Below, piece by piece: positions 51,401-58,861 of a stretch of DNA of 64,000 nt. Location: NCBI RefSeq assembly GCF_000711895.1, contig NZ_JONO01000010.1:1-64000 (forward strand), given 5' to 3'. Made by a program: the position numbers and the translations under genes. Each line of letters begins with the position of its first letter. Positions within the stretch are counted from its first letter, which is position 1. This stretch comes from Photorhabdus australis DSM 17609. GTDB taxonomy: Bacteria > Pseudomonadota > Gammaproteobacteria > Enterobacterales > Enterobacteriaceae. Under the pieces are notes generated by a model. It was not told the origin of the DNA and did not search any database. It saw only the letters and a program-made list of their open reading frames with translations.

Positions 51401-52064
51401 ATCTAACCACCAAGGCCATTCTCTTTTTTTTACCCTCAGCAGTTACCATAGACACAAAATGGGGTATTTCTTTTTCACTGGTATCGAAAATCAATGTCGT
51501 CAAATTATATGGGACTAGCGTATCCACGATAAACTTACGTTCCTTATCCAGAATAACCGTTAATCCTCCATGGTTTGGATTCCAATTACCAGTCAAATTT
51601 ATTACTATGCCAAAACTTTCTCCCGGATCACAATGCGTCGTTAAGAAATCTCCCTTGTCAAATCTGTTTAAATATAACAAAGCCATCTTCTTTATTTCTC
51701 TACCTGTTATTGATGTAAGAAATGACTTAAATTTTTCACTACCTACTATGTCCTTTATTGCAGAAAAATAGGTTATTTTCCCACTTCTATCATTATCAGG
51801 AAGTCGCCTGAAAGAGAATGAAAAAACACCATTATTATAATCCTCAAATGAAAGTAATTTCTCCCTTTCAATTTCTTCCATACTATTCTCACTTAAATAA
51901 AAGTCATGTTCTCCATACCTGTTTTTTATAATATAAGACCACTCACTGTCATTAATTGAATTAAAATTATCTGAAAAAAAAACAAATTCAGGAAAAAATT
52001 GATCTATTGAAAAATTCACATAGCCTTTATTCTTAAATGCTGTGTGCAGATCTTTAGTTTTCAT
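51393..52064 (-). CDS. 2-oxoglutarate/Fe(II)-dependent oxygenase in the RiPP cluster
   Basis: 223-residue double-stranded beta-helix oxygenase: iron ligands in LTTHCDPGE (His-x-Asp) and the distal His in IPHFVSMV, with the 2-oxoglutarate Arg in GKKKRMALVVRYD. The frame is open to 52142, inside the upstream gene, but ATG 52064 (MKTKDLHTAFKNKGYVNF) overlaps the E1 stop by only 11 nt and has AGGAG upstream. Pantocin A biosynthesis uses a similar oxygenase (PaaB). It probably hydroxylates the modified peptide. Confidence 0.85.
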   Translation of the reverse strand: MKTKDLHTAFKNKGYVNFSIDQFFPEFVFFSDNFNSINDSEWSYIIKNRYGEHDFYLSENSMEEIEREKLLSFEDYNNGVFSFSFRRLPDNDRSGKITYFSAIKDIVGSEKFKSFLTSITGREIKKMALLYLNRFDKGDFLTTHCDPGESFGIVINLTGNWNPNHGGLTVILDKERKFIVDTLVPYNLTTLIFDTSEKEIPHFVSMVTAEGKKKRMALVVRYD

Positions 52065-53181
52065 CAAATATATACTCCTCTCTGGTTTTAAAATCCCTAA
52101 GCGAGATATAAAGCTTTTTACCGACAAGAGCAGGTTCATCATATCCAGTGATTATTTTTACTACCTGATCAGCAACCAGCCCTGACATTGCCGCTAATGA
52201 TGGTGCACTTTGCCACGCATTAACCTTTCTGTTACCATCTAAGAACTGTTGTTTCATCCTGGCTTCTTGAAATTTCTTTACATCATTATTTTCACTATAA
52301 AATTGTTTTTTGATTCTTTTCTTTGCATCAAAATAAGTCTTATCTTGACCATTATTTAAATAAATTGGCCCGACGGATATTTCAAAAGGATCACCGCCAA
52401 GTTCTATGACGGGTATATTTTTATTGCAAGCAAGTTCATGTACCATTCCTTCAACCGTGTTTTTCCTAAAATAACCTAAGCTGGCCCATGCAAGTAAGAC
52501 CAAATCAACACCATCTAACATCGCTTTAAGTCTATTTTTATCTGTTGTGGCAAATTCGAGATATTTTTCTACATTCGTGTATTTATTGTGCCTTTTTATC
52601 CCTTCCTCAGCAGCATCGACTTTATTTTTTCCAATATCATCAAAAGTATAAAGAACTTGCCTGTTCAGGTTAGATAATTCAACATCATCACCATCAACAA
52701 TTCTTAATGTTCCCACACCTGCTAATGCCAATTGTAATGAGCACCACGTTCCCCATCCTCCCATACCAAGAACTAAAACTCTGCTTTTTTTTAATTTTTC
52801 TTGATATTTTATCGAATTGATATTTTCGTTATCTATTAAAGAATACTGAAGAAGTTGCCTGTCGTATAATTCAATTTCTTGAGATGTAAGGACATCGGAA
52901 AATATTGCATTATCTTCAATAATCCCAAATGAATTTAATTTTTCAATAAAATTAACGATTTCGTGCTCATTTATTTCATATCCCATATGTGAAATTTCTT
53001 TTATTATTCTTGGGATCGTATGAAAACCATCAAGTTTAGATAAAACAACTTTTACCCATTCTGGCGGATTTTTAATTATTCGAGATTTTCCAGGTATTTC
53101 ACCAATACAAATATCACCATCATCGGAAAGGATGATGTGATGAGAGCGCTTAATTAACGGCTTAGTAATTCTCATATTCAT
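52054..53181 (-). CDS. E1/ThiF-like peptide-modifying enzyme with leader-binding domain
   Basis: 375 residues. Residues 1-90 look like a PqqD-type RiPP recognition element (HHIILSDDGDICIGEI, VVLSKLDGFHTIPRIIKEI, a winged-helix pattern). Residues about 105-375 are an adenylating E1 domain: YDRQLLQYSL, the nucleotide loop Gly139-x-Gly-Gly-x-Gly144, Asp163, and NLNRQVLYTFDDIGKNK. The zinc CxxC pairs of MoeB/MccB are not seen. The architecture matches PaaA of pantocin A, which dehydrates and cyclises two adjacent Glu residues, and is also related to MccB. AGGAA precedes the ATG, just after a terminator-like hairpin. Confidence 0.88.
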   Translation of the reverse strand: MNMRITKPLIKRSHHIILSDDGDICIGEIPGKSRIIKNPPEWVKVVLSKLDGFHTIPRIIKEISHMGYEINEHEIVNFIEKLNSFGIIEDNAIFSDVLTSQEIELYDRQLLQYSLIDNENINSIKYQEKLKKSRVLVLGMGGWGTWCSLQLALAGVGTLRIVDGDDVELSNLNRQVLYTFDDIGKNKVDAAEEGIKRHNKYTNVEKYLEFATTDKNRLKAMLDGVDLVLLAWASLGYFRKNTVEGMVHELACNKNIPVIELGGDPFEISVGPIYLNNGQDKTYFDAKKRIKKQFYSENNDVKKFQEARMKQQFLDGNRKVNAWQSAPSLAAMSGLVADQVVKIITGYDEPALVGKKLYISLRDFKTREEYIFDEN

Positions 53182-53188
53182 TTCCTAC

Positions 53189-53212
53189 AAAAGCCGCCAG
53201 ACGGCGGCTTTT
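53189..53212 (-). terminator. Attenuator-like hairpin between precursor peptide and E1 gene
   Basis: GCCGCC (53193-53198) and GGCGGC (53203-53208) with a 4-nt loop, flanked by A4 and T4. On the minus strand it begins 10 nt past the peptide stop and ends just before the E1 Shine-Dalgarno. Partial termination would give more peptide than enzyme transcript. Confidence 0.8.
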
Positions 53213-53221
53213 ATCTAGTTC

Positions 53222-53323
53222 TTATTCAAGTTCAATAGATTCTTCTTCAGTGTACATGGCTTTTTCTTCACTGATAGAAGAGATACGTTCTTCGAGTTCT
53301 ACAAAAGACATTTCTTGATTCAT
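53222..53323 (-). CDS. Putative 33-residue RiPP precursor peptide
   Basis: Short gene of 34 codons including the stop. GAGGT lies 7-8 nt before ATG 53323, a good ribosome-binding site. The peptide opens MNQEMSFVELEERI and is rich in Glu (12 of 33 residues), with adjacent Glu pairs at 11-12, 19-20 (SEEK) and 26-28 (TEEES), ending IELE. PaaP, the pantocin A precursor, is a similar 30-residue peptide in which neighbouring Glu residues are fused into a bicycle. Size, position upstream of the E1 enzyme and the intervening hairpin all support the call. Confidence 0.78.
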   Translation of the reverse strand: MNQEMSFVELEERISSISEEKAMYTEEESIELE

Positions 53324-53904
53324 GGTATATACCTCAATTAGATTATTACGTTATATTTTCCTGTGTTAACCATTTTATTACAATTAGCTAACAGTCAAAT
53401 TAATAATATAAAAATAATTAAAGTCAAGTGTTTTTATTAAACTACAGTAAAACTATTAATCAGATAACGTTTTTACCTAAAAAATATGATAATTTGTAAG
53501 GAGTTATCTAGTACTAAACTATTTAAACCATTCTAATAATCACAAATAGTAATCATCATAATGAAGGATAGTTTTTCCAAAGTATAATTTTATTAAATAA
53601 GTTATTTTTATTTAATATTAAAAATAAGGTATTAACAGTGAAAATAATAAATAGATTTATAGTTTCTTAAAAATATATCTGTAACTTACGCCTATTCCTG
53701 TTAAGGATTTTTTATTTCCCCTTATTTATCATCAATAAAAAATATAAAATTAACGCAACAATTATGCCAATTTTAAAATTAACTTCATTTCAAATAATCC
53801 GCCCTTATTATAGGGCGGAATAGGAAGAATATAAGAAAAGAATTAAAATTCCACATAATAAAATAATTATGCTGCTTATAGAGGTTAATACCAATTTCGA
53901 TTAA
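53324..53904. other. AT-rich promoter region of the RiPP cluster
   Basis: About 580 bp with no gene recognised. On the minus strand TTGACT (53427-53422) is followed after 16-17 bp by TATTAA, a possible promoter for the precursor peptide. A strong hairpin, TCCGCCCT/AGGGCGGA (53798-53819), lies past the small secreted peptide gene and may end its transcript. Confidence 0.4.
53798..53819 (-). terminator. Hairpin downstream of the small secreted peptide gene
   Basis: Perfect 8-bp stem with a 6-nt loop about 85 bp past the stop of the gene at 53905. The following T-run on the minus strand is interrupted (ATTATTTG), so termination would be partial. Confidence 0.5.
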
Positions 53905-54120
53905 TCATTTTCCCTCAAATATAATAGGTGTTGAATCATTTGGACTATTAGAACCAATAAGACATGTTGCCATATTGGGCGAAAAAATAATACATTTCAC
54001 AGCACATATAGGTAAATCTGGCGCCAACACACAAGCATAGATAGACGCAGAGAAAGTAGAAAAATAAGTCAATGTTAAAATGGCCATAAATAACTGACGT
54101 TTTAATCTGTTTATCATCAT
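53905..54120 (-). CDS. Small secreted four-cysteine peptide
   Basis: 71 residues with a good signal peptide (basic RLKRQ, hydrophobic core, cleavage after about SIYA). The mature part of about 42 residues has four Cys (in ACVLAPDLPICAVKCI and MATCLI), which could make two disulfides. The start ATG-ATG has GAGGTGAT directly upstream. It is read toward the RiPP cluster. I do not recognise a family; toxin, immunity or signalling peptide are all possible. Confidence 0.6.
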   Translation of the reverse strand: MMINRLKRQLFMAILTLTYFSTFSASIYACVLAPDLPICAVKCIIFSPNMATCLIGSNSPNDSTPIIFEGK

Positions 54121-54653
54121 ATCACCTCGCTAAATGGTACATTTTTATTTCCATATATTCTGCTCCCTGAATTAATTGTAGGACAAAATTTAATCACATA
54201 TATTTTTTTATCATCTTGTTGATGAATCGTTTAGATTATAATTAAAACCCAATAAAATTATTTAAATAAATTTAACTATAAATACCTTCCAAATGTAACC
54301 GTAAATAAAATTTAACGAATTTTTTAAACATAAAAACATTAAAATAGATGACAGAGAATAATTCAATCGCATGTTTAATAACCTCATCTGACATACCTAT
54401 CGCCAAACATTAACAATTGATTAAATAAATTATACAAATGATATTTTATAATGAAAAATTTCAACTTATTTATTAATTGAGATATTCATTTAAATACTTA
54501 ACGATATAATATAGCACTAAATACTTAACTGCCTCTTGATTTAGATACCCTTACAAGTAAATAGTGCCGGTATTTCAATCATCAGTATACATATCAACAA
54601 ACTATCTTCTTATGGTTACAGACGCACTATCTTTATTCCCTCACTGTTAACCA
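54121..54653. other. AT-rich intergenic stretch
   Basis: About 530 bp, strongly AT-rich, with no coding frame I can support. It divides the leftward peptide region from the rightward MATE gene. Confidence 0.4.
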
Positions 54654-54749
54654 TTGAATAAACCATGTAGAATGGCTGAACATCTTCTGAGTACGCCACA
54701 TTTCAAAAAACAATTAATTTTTACTTTTTTCAATCAGCAGGTTTTTCAA

Positions 54750-56090
54750 ATGCATCAAACCGATGTTACTGAACGTTCGCTCTTTTCATTAAGCTGGCCG
54801 ATTTTCATTGATATTCTTCTTCATTTGGTCACTTTATTAATTAACACCTACATGGTGAGTCATGTTTCTACTTCCTATCTGGCTGCTATGGCAGTCGGTA
54901 ATCAGGTATTTGACTTGTTTATCACTATCTTCAATTTTATCAGCGTTGGTTGCAGCGTCGTTATTGCTCAATACATTGGCGCAGGCAAACGAGATAAGGC
55001 AAGTCAGGCGATCCATATCTCTATTGCATTCAATTTCTTGCTTGGACTCAGTTGTGCACTAGTTACTATCTTCTTCGGCTATAAGATCTTGCATATCATG
55101 AATATGCCAGAACATCTCATGAAAGATGGATTTAGCTATCTGCATATTCTGGGTATTTGTCTGATCCCTGAAGCGATTTCAATTATTCTGGCAGCTTGTC
55201 TGCGGGTTTATAGCAAATCTAAGGCAGCAATGTATGTCACGTTAATTGCTAACTTGCTGACTGTGCTGGGCAATATGATTGTCCTGTATGGCTTCTTCGG
55301 GTTGCCTAAATATGGTTTGGAAGGTGTCGCCTGGTCTACCGTCTTTGGCCGAATTGTGGCCGTGATCCTATTATTTTGTCTGCTCAGTTATGGCTTGCGG
55401 ATTAAATTTACACTGTCAGGTTTCCTGCTCTGGTCAAAGAGTATGTTGGGCAAGATCTTACATGTCGGTCTACCCGCAGCGGGTGAAAATGTCGTGTGGA
55501 TCTTACAATATATGGCTGCCATAGCCTTTATTGGCTTGATGGGCGAAACTTCACTAGCCGCCCAAACGCTCTACTTCCAGCTATCGCTGTTTGTGATGTT
55601 GTTTGGTATTGCCACCAGCATTGGTAACGAAATTATGGTTGGCCATCTGGTCGGCGCTAAACGGTTTGAAGACGCTTATATTCGTGGACTCAACAGCCTG
55701 AAAATTGGCTGCGTCGTGACTATTGGTGTTGTCACCGCTTTTTGGCTGTTCAGAGTACCGATTCTGCACTTTCTGACGCAAGATGAAGCCATTATCAAGC
55801 TCTTATTGCCATTATTTTTACTATCTGTATTTCTGGAGCCTATCCGTACCGCCAATATCGTTATGGTGAACGCATTGCGCGCATCCGGTGATGCGCGTTT
55901 CCCGCTCTATGCAGCTCTGTTCTTTATGTGGTGTGTTGCTATTCCGATAGGGTATTTTCTTGGGATCAAAATGCAAATGGGTATCTTGGGTATTTGGATC
56001 GGTTTCTTCTGTGATGAATGGCTGCGTGGACTCACGAATACATGGCGTTGGAAATCGAAGAAATGGCAAACCAAACGATTAGATATTTGA
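54750..56090 (+). CDS. MATE-family efflux protein
   Basis: 446 residues, twelve membrane segments of the multidrug and toxic compound extrusion family (SLFSLSWPIFIDILLHLVTLLINTYMV opening; EAISIILAACLRVYSKSKAAM; GLPAAGENVVWIL in the second half). It exchanges Na+ or H+ for organic cations. The frame opens at a TTG, 54654; ATG 54750 (MHQTDVTERSLFSLSWP) fits the family start better, with AGCAGG upstream. Standing beside the RiPP locus could be chance. Confidence 0.88.
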   Translation: MHQTDVTERSLFSLSWPIFIDILLHLVTLLINTYMVSHVSTSYLAAMAVGNQVFDLFITIFNFISVGCSVVIAQYIGAGKRDKASQAIHISIAFNFLLGLSCALVTIFFGYKILHIMNMPEHLMKDGFSYLHILGICLIPEAISIILAACLRVYSKSKAAMYVTLIANLLTVLGNMIVLYGFFGLPKYGLEGVAWSTVFGRIVAVILLFCLLSYGLRIKFTLSGFLLWSKSMLGKILHVGLPAAGENVVWILQYMAAIAFIGLMGETSLAAQTLYFQLSLFVMLFGIATSIGNEIMVGHLVGAKRFEDAYIRGLNSLKIGCVVTIGVVTAFWLFRVPILHFLTQDEAIIKLLLPLFLLSVFLEPIRTANIVMVNALRASGDARFPLYAALFFMWCVAIPIGYFLGIKMQMGILGIWIGFFCDEWLRGLTNTWRWKSKKWQTKRLDI

Positions 56091-56173
56091 TTAACAATTA
56101 CTAACCACCAAAAAACAATGCAAAATAACGGTGATAAAAAGCAAAATATAGCTAATTGCTCATTATCACCGTT

Positions 56174-56300
56174 TATACCTGTTATCTTTCAAGTTGCCTC
56201 TTTGTTGGCTGCGTTCACTTACCCCAGTCACATCGTTATCTATGCTCCTGGGGATGCGTTCACTTGCCGCCGCCCTGCAACTTGAAATCTATTGGGTATA
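56174..56300. repeat. ERIC-type palindrome, copy 5 (127 bp)
   Basis: Full-length copy with TATACC and GGTATA ends, between convergent genes. It lies 3 bp from the stop codon of the next gene. Confidence 0.9.
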
Positions 56301-56303
56301 CAT

Positions 56304-56975
56304 TTAATTAGCGGTTAAATGCTCTTCTTTACCGTAACGTTCAGAACGTGGTCCATAGAGTAAACCTCGGTTGCCACCCGCTGTCAGTAGGCGATAACTT
56401 GTAATACCCGCAATTTCATGACCTTTATCCGTAATGGTATTCGCGATTTGTGAAATCACCGCTGACACTAACATTCCAACAAGATTACTACTTGAATTGT
56501 TTTGATTTTCAGTCGACGAAGCGACAGCCCGGCCATTCCACAATTGTTTGCCATTACGCAGATCCACCAGCCTCGCTGAAGCCGCTACCCGGGTATCACT
56601 GTTAATAATCTGATATTGCGTACCGTATTCTTCAATATCCAGATAGAGCGCTGAATCTGCGCCAAAAATTTCATGCAATTTTTTATAACTGATATTTTGA
56701 GCATCCTGCGCCACTGCCACGCCATTTTTCTGCAATGTTTCTTCTACAACCGCAACCGGAAAAACATAGTAGCCAGACTCTGCCAGTGGATAAGTCACTT
56801 GAGAAACCAGGCTGTGCCCCGCTTTTACTTCCAGAGATTTATTCACAGCCGGCAACACCAGAATGGATTTTGGCTTGCTCTCTTTAAATGCCGTGTAGTC
56901 ATAGGGGACAGATTTACTACACCCTGTTAGCACAAATGCAGCCAATAAACTTAACGCCACAAGAATACGGTTCAT
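56304..56975 (-). CDS. GNA1162-like (DUF799) lipoprotein
   Basis: 223 residues with a lipobox (LTGCSK, Cys19). The mature part (FKESKPKSILVLPAVNKS, YYVFPVAVVEETLQ, FGADSALYLDIEEYGTQYQI, AARLVDLRNGKQLW) matches GNA1162/DUF799. It is the last of a three-lipoprotein operon; the ATG overlaps the upstream stop by 4 nt. The function of the trio is unknown; a transport or assembly role in the outer membrane is proposed for relatives. Confidence 0.85.
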   Translation of the reverse strand: MNRILVALSLLAAFVLTGCSKSVPYDYTAFKESKPKSILVLPAVNKSLEVKAGHSLVSQVTYPLAESGYYVFPVAVVEETLQKNGVAVAQDAQNISYKKLHEIFGADSALYLDIEEYGTQYQIINSDTRVAASARLVDLRNGKQLWNGRAVASSTENQNNSSSNLVGMLVSAVISQIANTITDKGHEIAGITSYRLLTAGGNRGLLYGPRSERYGKEEHLTAN

Positions 56976-57331
56976 TGCATAGTTCCTTTATTTTTATTCA
57001 ATAAAAAATCCATAAATGGCGCTGATTCAGGAAACAATTTTTTCTCTACTTCAAACTGATGGAATGCTTCTGAAACACGACCAGACTTACTATAGAGCAA
57101 GCCCATCTGTGCATGCAGCCCAGGTGGTACAGGTTTATCTTTCGCTTTAGCTTTTTCAATCACTTGCTGCAAAGTTTGTAGCTGCTCTTCAAATCCCATC
57201 TTATCTTGCTGATAATACTGATAAATTGTAGGTTCGTATTTACCCCACTCATAAATCGTTTTTGGTTGACTGATACAACCAACCAAGACCATCGCTGCCA
57301 GTAATAAGCCCGTTTTTTTCATTAATACCAT
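56972..57331 (-). CDS. DUF4810 lipoprotein
   Basis: 119 residues with a lipobox (VLVGCISQ). TIYEWGKYEPTIYQYY, PPGLHAQMGLLYSKSGRVSEAFHQFEVEKKLFPES gives a TPR-like helical repeat. AGGGAT lies before the first ATG; Met4 is an alternative. Middle gene of the trio. Confidence 0.85.
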   Translation of the reverse strand: MVLMKKTGLLLAAMVLVGCISQPKTIYEWGKYEPTIYQYYQQDKMGFEEQLQTLQQVIEKAKAKDKPVPPGLHAQMGLLYSKSGRVSEAFHQFEVEKKLFPESAPFMDFLLNKNKGTMQ

Positions 57332-57352
57332 GAGAATATATCCCTAAATTTC

Positions 57353-58024
57353 TTAATTAGATGGCTTCCATGCACCAGTTTCAATATTTTCAACCAGGCT
57401 ATTTACCGCTTCACGAATTGCCAGATCCAGCACTTTACCATTCAGAGTAGAATCATAGCTGGCAGTACCACCGAAACCGATAATTTCACGGTTAGATAAT
57501 TTATATTCACCAGCCCCAGCCACAGAGAAAACCACTTCAGACGTTTCCACATTCACGACATTCAGCATAACTTTTGAATACGCGACTTGTGATTTGCCCC
57601 GTCCGAGCAGGCCCCATAACTGATGATCACCAACTTCTTTGCGGCCAAATTCAGTCACATCGCCGGTAATGATGTAGTTAGCCCCTTTCAGCTTCTGCGA
57701 CTTACCTTGTAAGCCTGCCTCAGCTCTCAGTTCCTTCATATTGGTACGTTCCAGCACCGTAAAGCGTCCAGTCTGTTGTAAATGCGTGATTAAAATCGTT
57801 TTAGATTGATTACCCAGACGATCAACACCATCAGAGAAAATCCCATTTTGATAACTGGAGCGATTTTCAAACTTACCGATAGCAATTGGGCTACGAACAC
57901 CTTGATATACCGTGTTATAAGAATTAACTTTCTGTACCTGAACGGTATTGGAAGATTCAGTTGCACATCCAGTTAATATTGCTGAAACCAAACAAATTGA
58001 AGATAAAACCAACTTACCTTGCAT
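57353..58024 (-). CDS. CsgG/HfaB-like lipoprotein
   Basis: 223 residues with a lipobox (LTGCAT, Cys19). CsgG-type core: PIAIGKFENRSSYQNGIF, LITHLQQTGRFTVLERTNMKELRAEAGLQG, LKGANYIITGDVTEFGRK. CsgG makes the curli export pore, and no curli genes are nearby. First gene of the operon; likely an outer-membrane partner of the two others. Confidence 0.87.
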   Translation of the reverse strand: MQGKLVLSSICLVSAILTGCATESSNTVQVQKVNSYNTVYQGVRSPIAIGKFENRSSYQNGIFSDGVDRLGNQSKTILITHLQQTGRFTVLERTNMKELRAEAGLQGKSQKLKGANYIITGDVTEFGRKEVGDHQLWGLLGRGKSQVAYSKVMLNVVNVETSEVVFSVAGAGEYKLSNREIIGFGGTASYDSTLNGKVLDLAIREAVNSLVENIETGAWKPSN

Positions 58025-58861
58025 AACAATCTATTCCTGCATAAAAAATTATTCGTTCATCCGCCTGACATCAACTGTGAGATGTAAAAACTGGCAGATA
58101 ACATTTTCATCGAAATTTATTTACATCAGAAATTATTATGAATAAGCCTGAGTAGTGTGGCTAGCACTTTATGCTAAAACAGTAAAAAAACACCTGTTAT
58201 ACCACATTGTTATTAATTGCTTTTATCTGCATAGTTAATAAAACTAAATTAACTTAAATTAAAATTTAAATATTTTATTGATGTTTATATTGTTAATTAA
58301 ATTTTTCGTATCCGCTGGCACAAATGTTTATTATTAATGAACAAATATCGTTCAAAAATAATAAGTTAATTAAGTTAAATAGGTAAAATAGGAATTTTCA
58401 GCATTTAATAGACATAATGGGAACAAATATGAACAAAGGAAAATCGTTATCCATGCTCCCGGGGATTCGCTCCCTTTCCGTCGTGATCCATCTTGAAATC
58501 TATTGGGTATAAATTCTGCCAAATCAAATATTAATTAAGGAAAAATTAATCTAATTCAAATATATCGTCACATTAATTATAAACAATTGCAAAACATAAT
58601 TATAAAATGATTTTAATATCATTATTTATTTTACAACGAGATTCTCCAAATTTAACAACAGAATACTCTTTATGATATTATGGATAATAATAACCTCAGG
58701 TAGTTTATAACTCATCAATGCAGTGGGTTCTCTGCGATACCCAGGAATGTTTTGGATGAAAAACGAGCCGGGCTATGAAAGCAATTTCGCCTGATTCGTC
58801 AATGCGTTATTGCATCAAAAGTAAAGCAATGTCGTCATTCAAAAAATTAAGGAGAAGACCG
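58025..58861. other. Long AT-rich leader of fdoG
   Basis: About 840 bp between divergent genes. It holds a half-copy of the ERIC element and probably the fdo promoter. I see no gene; a frame open from 58775 merely extends fdoG upstream. Confidence 0.4.
58444..58511. repeat. ERIC-type half-copy, copy 6
   Basis: About 68 bp of the right half, from TCGTTATCCATGCTCCCGG to GGTATA. The left half is absent. Confidence 0.8.

Noticed and set aside
52065-52142. Longer start for the RiPP oxygenase
   Set aside because: It would overlap the E1 gene by 89 nt; ATG 52064 has AGGAG upstream and an 11-nt overlap.
58775-58861. N-terminal extension of fdoG
   Set aside because: It would place 29 residues before the Tat signal; ATG 58862 has AAGGAG upstream and gives the exact family length.
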